Shown here: positions 6,998-15,592 of the stretch, in pieces
Layout of the letters: every line of letters begins with the position of its first letter
Position numbering within the stretch: the first letter of the stretch is position 1
Source: a virus
IMG/VR virus record: IMGVR_UViG_3300048591_001244
Coordinates: 1 to 64,000 of that record
DNA: 64,000 nucleotides
Direction: 5' to 3' (one strand)
Made by a program: the position numbers and the translations under genes
The notes under the pieces: model-generated
Database searches by the model: none
What the model saw: the letters and a program-made list of their open reading frames with translations, nothing else
What the model was told of the DNA's origin: nothing

Positions 6998-8254
6998 CTA
7001 TTCCAGTTCTTGGGCCATCTCAAGGTGAGAGGGCAAGGTTTCATTGATAAAATCAGGATCGGCAAAGGCCGGTAAATATTCAACTTCTACTCCGTCAATC
7101 ATTCTTGCCATTGGAACAGAGCTTGGCTGTGCTACTCTCAAGAAGTCAAGAGCAAAGACTATATATCCGTCTGTTTTCAGATTACTATAATTCATAGCAT
7201 CAAATCCCTTTTTCCACTCGAAGTATGCCTCATCTAGCGAATGAGCTTTATAATACCCCTGCATAAAATCAGGTTCTGCTGAAAGTATAGGACGGAAAAT
7301 CGGTATTTCGTTTTGGGCTTTTGCTTCTCTATTTAAGTCATTACACCTTGTTCTCGACCTGCCAAAATCAGGAGATGAATAGTACATGTGAACAATCAAA
7401 ACATCTGTTTGAGCGATCAATGTTTTGGGCGCATCTATTTCAAATGGAGTTTTAAACCAGCCGAAATAATCATAAATCGTTTCAACCTGACCATTGGATT
7501 TGCCAGCCTTCATTTCAGACAAATATCTTTTGTTGTCAAGCCAGGCTAATCCTCTTGATGCTTCAGTTGAACTTGTTTCACTTGCCTTTGTCTTGTCAAA
7601 CGTATAGCCACCTGTTGAAGTTGGGTAAGCATTCCAAGGCTCAAATTCTAAATTCCAGCCGTCAAAGTCTGCTGAATCGGCATTGTTTTTATTGAAAGTT
7701 GTTGCTGCACCAACGCATGAAGCAGAGTTTCCGCGAGCTGCGACAATTTCCTTAATGCCAGATTCTTTTCGCATTCTGATATGGAGCTTTGCAAGTGCCG
7801 GCTCTTTCGAAGTGCCTAAAATATCTCCAAGATTGTATTCGTGAACTGCATTAATCTTCCAGAATTTTAAGTCATAGCATAAAGCATCTTCGTACATTTT
7901 GTTTCCGACAATATTTTTAAATCCGTTTAGATAAAGCCCTCTGTATAAAGTATCAGCATCAACCGGTTCAGTTATCGTATCACAATACATTGAAAGGATT
8001 CTGCCAGTATCAGCCGTAACAAAATAAGGCACATCAATCTTGATAGTATCCTTCCTACATTTTGCTAAAATTGCAGCTGTATCAGGAACAAATAGATTCT
8101 TATACATAGTCAGGATTGCCAGGGTATCAGCCGGGACGGTCCTGATCTCAGGTATGCAGTAACCCATGAAGATGAATTTCTTCTTGGGCTGGTTTAATGT
8201 TTGCCCCTGAGTTGTCAGCCATAGCAGCGATAGTATGAGGGTTAGGAATCTCAT
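6998..8254 (-). CDS. Secreted-type TIM-barrel-like tail-associated protein
   Basis: 418 residues. The N-terminus resembles a signal peptide (MRFLTLILSLLWLTTQGQ). Residues about 195-208 read DSADFDGWNLEFEPW, close to the GH18 pattern DGxDxDxE but with Asn and Glu for two Asp. The rest (HMYYSS, QGYYKAHS, YIVFALDF) is compatible with a glycoside-hydrolase barrel. It could be a depolymerase or receptor-binding subunit between fibre and lysis genes. It shares a barrel-like impression with the N-terminus of the 1385-residue adhesin. Confidence 0.5.
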   Translation of the reverse strand: MRFLTLILSLLWLTTQGQTLNQPKKKFIFMGYCIPEIRTVPADTLAILTMYKNLFVPDTAAILAKCRKDTIKIDVPYFVTADTGRILSMYCDTITEPVDADTLYRGLYLNGFKNIVGNKMYEDALCYDLKFWKINAVHEYNLGDILGTSKEPALAKLHIRMRKESGIKEIVAARGNSASCVGAATTFNKNNADSADFDGWNLEFEPWNAYPTSTGGYTFDKTKASETSSTEASRGLAWLDNKRYLSEMKAGKSNGQVETIYDYFGWFKTPFEIDAPKTLIAQTDVLIVHMYYSSPDFGRSRTRCNDLNREAKAQNEIPIFRPILSAEPDFMQGYYKAHSLDEAYFEWKKGFDAMNYSNLKTDGYIVFALDFLRVAQPSSVPMARMIDGVEVEYLPAFADPDFINETLPSHLEMAQELE

Positions 8255-8255
8255 A

Positions 8256-8471
8256 TTACTGAGCTATGCCTAAAGCTGTTTTAACTTGCGTTTCTGCTGC
8301 TGCAACAATCTCTTCAACTGTTCCATTAGGATAGTCGTTCATAGCTCCTTCAACTCTATTAAGAGTAGCTATGAACCCTTCCAGCTGAGAGTCTGCCAAG
8401 AATATTCCTCTTAAATAAGCACTGTCTTGAATAACAGTAAGAGCCGCTTTAAATTTCGCTAAGTCGTTCAT
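8256..8471 (-). CDS. Small helical protein
   Basis: 71 residues, acidic and almost entirely helical (LAKFKAALTVIQDSAYL..., VEEIVAAAETQVKTAL). It lies between two tail-fibre-type genes and stops 2 bp before the downstream start. Possibly a fibre chaperone or small structural subunit; no family recognised. Confidence 0.6.
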   Translation of the reverse strand: MNDLAKFKAALTVIQDSAYLRGIFLADSQLEGFIATLNRVEGAMNDYPNGTVEEIVAAAETQVKTALGIAQ

Positions 8472-8498
8472 TTTGTTTTTTTTTTGATTGTTTAATTA

Positions 8499-9776
8499 TT
8501 AATATGATTCAACAATATAGACAGCCACGTTGTGGTCTCCCTGTCTTTCAAGTGTTACGAAGCCGGTGTTTCCGTTATATGTTTCAAACGCAGGAGATCC
8601 TGAAGGGTAGTATCTCGGGAACATGATTTCGTCAGTACCGGCATTTCCGGGCGTTCTGACGTTCATAACAAATCCATCAAATTCGACAGGTGACTGAAAC
8701 CTTGTAACTTTTCCAATTGGATTAAACCCTGTAATTTTTGAAATATCTATGTAGTTGTTGAGATTAAATACACCTACAAAATCAAGAGCAGCATCAATTG
8801 TTAAGAGTTCAGTTCCACTGTCATAAACAGCAGGCAGTCCTGTATCAAGGTCATATTCAAAATTGCTTGATACCCCTGATATAAGTGTTTTTCCTGTTGC
8901 TGAATATCCTGCAGGGAACACAATAGTTTCTCCTGTACCTAAAAATATACAATCTGTCAAAACAACACTTCCTGCAGAAAGATCCAATGTAATATTTGAA
9001 GCAAAACCACTAAAGCTTGAACCCGACCCAGGAACAATTTTATAATCAGAATATGCTGGACCCCTTAAATTTCCTCTTAGCGTCCATGTGCTGGCACCGG
9101 TCTTTTCATAATAATCTCCCGTGAGAGTATCTAAAGCCCAATCACCTACAATACCTGTTCCGGCCGAAGGAGGACCACTTGCATGATACCAAACAGATCC
9201 TGCCGCTCCTGTTGCTCCGGTAGCACCAGGAGGACCCACAGGGCCAAGAATGTTTCCAGATAAAGTCCATGAACTACCATTATAGATATAAACATCTCCA
9301 TTAGAAACATTCAAATAATGATCATTTGCAACAGCTGGAAATGCAGGAACACCTGCTGATGAATACCAAAGAGAACCAGCCGGCCCTGCTGCTCCTGCTG
9401 CTCCTGCTGCTCCTGTAGCTCCTGTAGCTCCTGTAGCTCCTGTAGCTCCTGTTGGCCCAACAATCCCTATTGTACTCCATTTATATACCCAGACTCCACC
9501 TGTTTTATAAAATAAATCACCCGGAAGTACAGTATCATCAATGTATAAATCACCGTCATTGCCAAAGCTATTGTCAGGCGGATTTTCAGGTCCAACAGTT
9601 ATAGTCGCTCCACCACCAGGAGAAAATCCTGAAAGGATTTCCATTAACTGATCTAAAGGAACAGCATTATCATTAGATTCAGCATAAGCAATACTTCCCA
9701 AACGAGCGCGAACACCCTGCTTGACCAGTCTGATCAAACTGCTATAACCATCATTAAATATGTGTCTTGTACTCAT
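8499..9776 (-). CDS. Collagen-like tail fibre protein
   Basis: 425 residues from the ATG at 9776, chosen because it forms an ATGA overlap with the preceding adhesin's stop; the frame opens at 9782. It has two collagen-like Gly-x-y stretches (about 115-136 and 183-194, GPTGATGAT type), each next to a short module with a shared '(D)GDxYxxxG.xW' pattern (GDLYID, GDVYIYNGSSW, GDYYEKTGASTW), then a beta-rich C-terminal domain of about 180 residues. Such trimeric fibres are common in tailed phages and bind receptors. Confidence 0.7.
   Translation of the reverse strand: MSTRHIFNDGYSSLIRLVKQGVRARLGSIAYAESNDNAVPLDQLMEILSGFSPGGGATITVGPENPPDNSFGNDGDLYIDDTVLPGDLFYKTGGVWVYKWSTIGIVGPTGATGATGATGATGAAGAAGAAGPAGSLWYSSAGVPAFPAVANDHYLNVSNGDVYIYNGSSWTLSGNILGPVGPPGATGATGAAGSVWYHASGPPSAGTGIVGDWALDTLTGDYYEKTGASTWTLRGNLRGPAYSDYKIVPGSGSSFSGFASNITLDLSAGSVVLTDCIFLGTGETIVFPAGYSATGKTLISGVSSNFEYDLDTGLPAVYDSGTELLTIDAALDFVGVFNLNNYIDISKITGFNPIGKVTRFQSPVEFDGFVMNVRTPGNAGTDEIMFPRYYPSGSPAFETYNGNTGFVTLERQGDHNVAVYIVESY
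9384..9452. repeat. Tandem 9-bp repeats in the collagen-like stretch
   Basis: Successive units of the type GCTCCTGCT and GCTCCTGTA (coding Gly-Ala-Ala and Gly-Ala-Thr on the other strand) are nearly identical at DNA level, so the number of collagen triplets can change by slippage. Confidence 0.7.
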
Positions 9777-12700
9777 CAGCAATTTTTACATCCACAAAAC
9801 TGTTGAACAGTGGCCCAAAGAGCTTCTATTTCAGTTTCAGTTAAACAATACTCCGGATTATTAAGCAGTACTCTTGAAAGAGCCATAAGTGTCTTACTCT
9901 TAGTTTTCAAACAGGTTGCATTAAAGGCTCCTGTTTTTTCTGCCATGATAGCTTTGTATGCATAATCACCTACACAACACATCAAATTGTGCTTTTTTGC
10001 ACAATCTTCATCAACCTCATCAATTATTTCCGGCACATCTTCACAAATAAATTGAGCAGTATATGTACAGCCAGCAATATCTGTAACCTCTACAGAATAA
10101 AGACCTGAAGAAGAAAACCTCACAACATCTGTTGTTTCCCCCGTTAAAACAACACCGTCTTTTGACCACTGATAAGTAAAGATGCCGCTACCGCCGGTTA
10201 CTAAAGCTTGAGCCCATCCACGAACTCTTGTTCCAGCTTCAGGACATAATGCATTGATTCCTAATCGGGCCGGTGGTATCGATGATACATCAAAGAACCC
10301 TTCAATGGTACATCCATTGGCATCTGTCACAAGAACTGAATAGGATCCGCCAGGAATATTTGCCCTGTTTTGTGTTGTTGCCCCATCATTCCAAAGGAAT
10401 GAATAAGGAAAAGTCCCGCCAGTAACGTCATAGTTTATAGAACCTGTATTGGCTCCTGCACAACTTTCATCAACGATTGCAATGTTACTTATTCTAGGAG
10501 AAGATATTATAATGGTTTCCGTCAAAGCTACTGTTTGACCTAGATTGTCGGTGACAAGCAAATTATATGTTCCCAGATAAAGACCACTAATATCTTTTGT
10601 CGTAGCAGTAAATCCTGTAGGCCCCGTCCATGCATAAGCATAAGGCTCGCAACCACCCGTAACATCAACATTGATAGCACCTGTATTGGCTGCGGCATTA
10701 CAAGCTACATTGGTAACAGAAACGGCACTGATTGTCGGTGGTGGAGCAGGAGAAACAATGATATGATTTGATTCTGTGCGACATCCGTAAGCATTGATAC
10801 CAACAACCCAATATTCGATCGGTGCTGTCAATCCGGATGAAGGATAAGCTATCCCCGTAGTAGTTTCTAATGTTGGCTCCCAATAAAATCCTGTAAAAGC
10901 ACCTGTACCGGCAACACTAAGTTCATAATCATTAATGCCACAACCATCAGGAGCAACATCTAAAGTTACTACAAGAGGATCTGTTGAAGCTGCAATGACA
11001 TCAAATTCAAAAGTCTGTACTTTTGCACATCCGTCTTTTACGACATATGCCCAATAGCTATACGATCCGGGAGCAAGAAGTCCAATATTATTAACCAATC
11101 CCGTTGCCCCGTTAGACCATAAAATACTATCTACAGGTGTTTCAGCACCATTAACACTTATGCTGTCAATGGTTAATACAACAGCTTGCCCTTCACACAC
11201 AACAGAGCCGAAGTTTCCTGAAATAGAAATAATAAGCTCTGGTGCCGGTCCGATAACAAAAGGTCCGAGATCCGGTGAAGTCTGACAGCCAAGAGAATCT
11301 TCTACATGAAGCATATAACTGCTTCCTGGCGACAATCCTGAAATATAATTCGAATCCGGTGCTGATGGTGTCCATGTATATTCGTATGGTTCTACACCCC
11401 CTGTAACCTCTACCTGAATAGCACCGGTAGGAAGAAGACAATTAGGATGTGTTATGATTGACTCAACAAGACGGATACCAACAGTATCTTCAAGTGTTAT
11501 GGTGTTAAAAGCTGTGCAACCATTAGCATCGGTAACATAAACAATATAAGTCCCTGCAGGAGCTTCAATATAATCATCAGTCCCCCAGTTTATAGACTCT
11601 CCTGGATAATCCCACCATTGATATGTATATGGTGCTATTCCGCCTGTAATGTCTACATTGGCTCTTGCAGATGGAGATGGATTTGTACAGTCAGCATTGA
11701 TTCCAACAACTGATACTGATAATGCTGGAGGCTTTTCAGTTCTAAATGGTCCCAAAACCATTGTAGTATAAAGACCACCATCGTCAATAATTCTCATCCA
11801 CAAATCAACTCCAAATGGAGGATTTGCAAAATACTGAAAAAAACCAGAAGCCGCTTGTTGAGAAGTATAAACACTTGTAGCTAATAATGTTCCGCTACAA
11901 GTAGCATTAATACCATAAGGCTCTGATATTGTACCACCAGAATAAAGCTCCACAGTAAAAGTGTTGCTATAAGCCGGAGCATTATTTGGAACTAAAATTA
12001 TTGGAGATATATAATTTGTCCCTTCTAATGCAAAACACTGCCAGTCTGCTGTTCCACCATAGGCCGTTATACGGTCTCCGGTTCCATACATAATAGCAAT
12101 AGTATCGCCACCATAATTAGATGTTACAACATGTGTTAATATAGTTGGCCCGCTAGAAGGAACAAAAACATGGTTAGCATAAAACCCTTGAAAACTTGGA
12201 ATGCCAAATGTCGATCCCGGTTTAGCTGTAATAGTTATTATTTGCCCAACATAATAGTGTAGAATATCCTGACAAGTTCCTGTAAGCCCTACAGGATTAC
12301 CATTAGCATCTGTAACACTTATATCGTAATCAATATTAGCATAGTTAGATACGATCTGAACTCTTTGTCTTGCCGGTGGCGTAGGAACATAAACCGCATA
12401 AAGGACATGAGAAGAAAGATCATCCAATAAAATAGTAGGAGAGAAAGAAAAGTCGAAGCCCCCACGAGTCCACTTTTGAAATACATTGCCACCAAAAGTT
12501 GCCGGTGCCGTAGCAGTAACAGCTGTAGTAGCATCATATTCAGCTATAAATGGTGTCGGTGCACTTGAAATTGCATTTATATCTGCAGGACTTAAATTTA
12601 TCACTACTCCATTGCCAGGCGATGAATTAAATCTTAAATGCTTTTGTGCCGGTGGAGAAGATACAAGTATCTGCATATCATCATAAGATGATACTGTTCC

Positions 12701-13933
12701 ATCTGACGCTGTCAATCGAAGAACATATGTTCCTGCAACTTCGAAAGTGAAGGTCGGTATAAGCGATGTTTCTGTTCCATTAAAGTTACCTAGCCCCCCG
12801 CCAGGTTGAGAAACAATACTCCAAAGATACGTTAATGTTCTTCCTACCGGAAGTTCATCGTCACAAGCCGTACCGACTGGATTGGCTGTTTGGTTAGGAA
12901 ACGATGGACTGTTGTTAACAATGTCATTGCCTGCGTTGACTAAAATAAATGGCCCGTTACCAGCACTTAAAGCCTTCATCCGACCATAAGTAAAGATTAC
13001 TATTCCAGTAAGATTAATGAAATTCTTTATGTTGGCATGCGTAGAAGGATTATTAAAGTATTCCGAGTTCCCTTGAGGTGTACCGGAAGCCATTGACAAT
13101 GTCAGGTAATCCCAAGCATCCTGAATTGTTTTCTTTGGATACACAACAGCTCCAAGCTCATTCTTTCCTTCGAAGAAATTCTTTGAAAAGGCAGACTCTA
13201 CCGAAAGAATAATATAACTCTCTGCATTCCATGTAACATCTTCCATTCTTCCTGCAGCGTATCCAAAATTAGGTCCGTTCTTTGGATCTGACTTATAATA
13301 GGAGTGCCACATCATTACATCAAAAACCCCTTGAAGCTGATTAGCTTCATGACCACCAGTTACCTGAGAGCCATCCATTCCTGGCTGATCAGTATAGAAT
13401 TCTAAGTTCCTTTTTAACCATCCAACATATCCGTATGTCAATAAGCCTCTTGCAAGCAAAGCAGTACGCCTTGAAAGCAAATTGTTTTTCATTGACAAAA
13501 AAGAATAGGTGCCTATTTTTCCAGGGCCAAGAGCATTTGCTTTTGTAGCCGGGTTGTTGTAAGAATACCACCACCATTCATTTTCAATAGTAATTCCTAC
13601 AAGTTTTTCACTGACAGAAGCAATATTTTGATAATCAATGTAACAATCAATATGATCTGGATTGCTATCAGTAACACCCGCTACGTCCAGCCCCACTGCC
13701 CGACACTGAGAAGTGAAGCTTCTTAGCTTAGTCTTGGCCGTAGTTCCGAAAGTTGTATCGCCTGATGATCTCCATGGCGCAACATTCATCTCATAGAGAA
13801 AAAACCCGGTATAACCACCTGCTTTAGCAACACAAATAACACGCGTTATTTCTGCCTGACTATAAAGTACCGTCCCTGTATTAGAGAGATAATACCATTT
13901 TTTTAAAGGTGCTGTTATTGCAGGCCAAGCCAT
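9776..13933 (-). CDS. Large tail adhesin: hydrolase-like head plus SprB-like repeats
   Basis: 1385 residues. Residues 1-345 look like a (beta/alpha)8 sugar-hydrolase-type domain (GYTGFFLYEMN, WWWYSYNN, VMMWHSYY). A PKD/Ig-like module follows at about 345-440 (TLTYLWSIVSQPG). From about 780 to 1290 there are several SprB-type repeats of the form '...GxixvdVTGGxxPYxYxW...G.Y.vxVTDxxGC'. A Cys-rich helical end (about 1300-1385, QQFCGCKNC) resembles the end of the protein at 14987-15562. SprB repeats are known from Flavobacterium gliding adhesins. Probably the main host-binding fibre. Confidence 0.7.
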   Translation of the reverse strand: MAWPAITAPLKKWYYLSNTGTVLYSQAEITRVICVAKAGGYTGFFLYEMNVAPWRSSGDTTFGTTAKTKLRSFTSQCRAVGLDVAGVTDSNPDHIDCYIDYQNIASVSEKLVGITIENEWWWYSYNNPATKANALGPGKIGTYSFLSMKNNLLSRRTALLARGLLTYGYVGWLKRNLEFYTDQPGMDGSQVTGGHEANQLQGVFDVMMWHSYYKSDPKNGPNFGYAAGRMEDVTWNAESYIILSVESAFSKNFFEGKNELGAVVYPKKTIQDAWDYLTLSMASGTPQGNSEYFNNPSTHANIKNFINLTGIVIFTYGRMKALSAGNGPFILVNAGNDIVNNSPSFPNQTANPVGTACDDELPVGRTLTYLWSIVSQPGGGLGNFNGTETSLIPTFTFEVAGTYVLRLTASDGTVSSYDDMQILVSSPPAQKHLRFNSSPGNGVVINLSPADINAISSAPTPFIAEYDATTAVTATAPATFGGNVFQKWTRGGFDFSFSPTILLDDLSSHVLYAVYVPTPPARQRVQIVSNYANIDYDISVTDANGNPVGLTGTCQDILHYYVGQIITITAKPGSTFGIPSFQGFYANHVFVPSSGPTILTHVVTSNYGGDTIAIMYGTGDRITAYGGTADWQCFALEGTNYISPIILVPNNAPAYSNTFTVELYSGGTISEPYGINATCSGTLLATSVYTSQQAASGFFQYFANPPFGVDLWMRIIDDGGLYTTMVLGPFRTEKPPALSVSVVGINADCTNPSPSARANVDITGGIAPYTYQWWDYPGESINWGTDDYIEAPAGTYIVYVTDANGCTAFNTITLEDTVGIRLVESIITHPNCLLPTGAIQVEVTGGVEPYEYTWTPSAPDSNYISGLSPGSSYMLHVEDSLGCQTSPDLGPFVIGPAPELIISISGNFGSVVCEGQAVVLTIDSISVNGAETPVDSILWSNGATGLVNNIGLLAPGSYSYWAYVVKDGCAKVQTFEFDVIAASTDPLVVTLDVAPDGCGINDYELSVAGTGAFTGFYWEPTLETTTGIAYPSSGLTAPIEYWVVGINAYGCRTESNHIIVSPAPPPTISAVSVTNVACNAAANTGAINVDVTGGCEPYAYAWTGPTGFTATTKDISGLYLGTYNLLVTDNLGQTVALTETIIISSPRISNIAIVDESCAGANTGSINYDVTGGTFPYSFLWNDGATTQNRANIPGGSYSVLVTDANGCTIEGFFDVSSIPPARLGINALCPEAGTRVRGWAQALVTGGSGIFTYQWSKDGVVLTGETTDVVRFSSSGLYSVEVTDIAGCTYTAQFICEDVPEIIDEVDEDCAKKHNLMCCVGDYAYKAIMAEKTGAFNATCLKTKSKTLMALSRVLLNNPEYCLTETEIEALWATVQQFCGCKNC

Positions 13934-13936
13934 AGA

Positions 13937-14983
13937 TTATACGTTTTTAAAGATCGGTACAGACGTTGACTTAATATGCAGATCGTCCGGACCTGACGAT
14001 GGTTGAGTAACCATTTTTACCTGACAGTAAACTTTTTGTCCTGCTGTTAATGTCAATGGAACAGATATGGTATTCATCGTATGGTAATCTCCATCTGCAT
14101 CAGCAGTCCATGAAGCCCCTGTAACAAAATCAAACCCTACCTCATTGCCATCAAGCATCATTTGAAGCCTTACGTTAGATCCTGCAGGATTAACACCTGC
14201 AGCCCACTCTAGAATAAGACCTGAAATTTCAAATGTTGCTGTCATTGCTACCGGAGCAATAAACCATCCAGCTGTAATGTCATGATTGTTTCCTGTGTCA
14301 AAATTCAGCCCTGTTGTCTCATCATCAAAATGCAACCTGAATGTATCTCCTGTTCCCATAGCTATCCCTTCATCAAGAAGTAAGGTATCTGTAACATGAA
14401 AAGATGTAATAGGACTTGGAGCAGTATTGCAAATAGCATTCATAATCGCTACCAAATACTGATTTAGATTCATTCCCGGAGTAATTACAGAAGTAAAACA
14501 AGAAGGAATAGTAAGAGAAGGAATAATAGTAGAAGCTGCAGGTGTTGGGCCTGTTGGGCCTGTTGGACCGGTAGCACCAGGAGGACCCACAGGGCCATCG
14601 TTTCCATCTTCACCATTACAAACATAAGTAACGACTAGATTCGTATCAGGAACACCATCATTATCATTATCATCACCGGTAGTTATCTTACGGCCGCCAT
14701 TAGGACAATTGACTCCTGCAGGTTCAGCTTCATTTTTGATAGCTCTGGACTGCCCCGGAGATCCATTACAGACATATCTGGTAACGGTAATACTATCCGG
14801 ACTCCCATCATAGTTAGAATCAGGGCCGCCCTGAAGCTTTATTCCGCCATGCATACAATTGGCACCGGCAGGTTCAGGTGTTGCTATCCATGAAAAAGAT
14901 GCCCCATCCTTACCTTTTGGTCCCGGAGGGCAATTACAGTCACAATTGACATTGGTTTTATCGTTACAATTTGTACATCCCAT
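13937..14983 (-). CDS. Collagen-like fibre protein with Cys-rich start
   Basis: 348 residues. The N-terminus is Cys-rich (CTNCNDKTNVNCDCNCPPG), then a GPKGKDG collagen segment, two internal repeats of the form 'CxxGG.k...g.D.n.DG.pDs/t..vtryvCNG' (about 43-75 and 87-118), a second collagen stretch (GPVGPPGATGPTGPTGP) and a beta-rich C-terminal domain. The repeats resemble short Asp-rich modules that may bind calcium. Likely a minor fibre or adaptor beside the adhesin. Confidence 0.65.
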   Translation of the reverse strand: MGCTNCNDKTNVNCDCNCPPGPKGKDGASFSWIATPEPAGANCMHGGIKLQGGPDSNYDGSPDSITVTRYVCNGSPGQSRAIKNEAEPAGVNCPNGGRKITTGDDNDNDGVPDTNLVVTYVCNGEDGNDGPVGPPGATGPTGPTGPTPAASTIIPSLTIPSCFTSVITPGMNLNQYLVAIMNAICNTAPSPITSFHVTDTLLLDEGIAMGTGDTFRLHFDDETTGLNFDTGNNHDITAGWFIAPVAMTATFEISGLILEWAAGVNPAGSNVRLQMMLDGNEVGFDFVTGASWTADADGDYHTMNTISVPLTLTAGQKVYCQVKMVTQPSSGPDDLHIKSTSVPIFKNV

Positions 14984-14986
14984 GAT

Positions 14987-15562
14987 TTAACAAGTTAAGC
15001 ATCCATTTTCTCTACACAATAGCTGTACCTGCTCCAAAATTGCAGTAGCTTTAGTAAAATTACAACATTCATTAGCTAAGTATTTCATAGCTACTATTTT
15101 ATCGGAAATGTTGTTGAATGTCTGCGAAGCAGAGCCATCACAACACTTATCAGTAGCTTTAATCTTTGTTGCCATCGTAGCCAAGCAACAGTCAGCATTA
15201 CAAGAAACAAAAAACGTAAGTCGCCTTTCTACAACAAGATCATTAGGTCCCGTCATGGTAACAACGGCCACTGTTGTTCCGTCAACTAATTTAGCTCCCA
15301 ATACGTTCTTGTCCAAAGTGAATTCTGTTCCGGAAGTTGACGGAAGCAATGATCCTCCACCATTATAAACACTAAAAGGCCCCAGAATAACACCATTGGA
15401 CATTTCAATACTTAACGTTGCTGCATCAAAATCCGAGAGTTCCGGATTAGGACTTCCATAGCCACCCGTATTATCAGGAGTTGAATAAACGCCCGTAGTA
15501 TCTTTTATTTTAAGTTCCGAGCACCCTAATGGGGTAAAATAAGCTTTAAAATTCAATGCCAT
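14987..15562 (-). CDS. Tail-associated beta-sandwich protein with Cys-rich tail
   Basis: 191 residues. The N-terminal two thirds are beta-rich; the C-terminus carries paired cysteines (CNADCC, DKCC, ECC) and ends CRENGCLTC. The ending resembles that of the 1385-residue adhesin (QQFCGCKNC), suggesting a shared attachment or stabilising domain. First gene after the giant polymerase gene, so it may adapt the fibres to the tail. Confidence 0.6.
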   Translation of the reverse strand: MALNFKAYFTPLGCSELKIKDTTGVYSTPDNTGGYGSPNPELSDFDAATLSIEMSNGVILGPFSVYNGGGSLLPSTSGTEFTLDKNVLGAKLVDGTTVAVVTMTGPNDLVVERRLTFFVSCNADCCLATMATKIKATDKCCDGSASQTFNNISDKIVAMKYLANECCNFTKATAILEQVQLLCRENGCLTC

Positions 15563-15592
15563 AACGTTGCTAAAATAAGTTATTTATAATTA

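Noticed and set aside
8499-15562. Diversity-generating retroelement acting on the tail adhesins
   Set aside because: No reverse transcriptase, template repeat or near-identical variable region is visible in the window.
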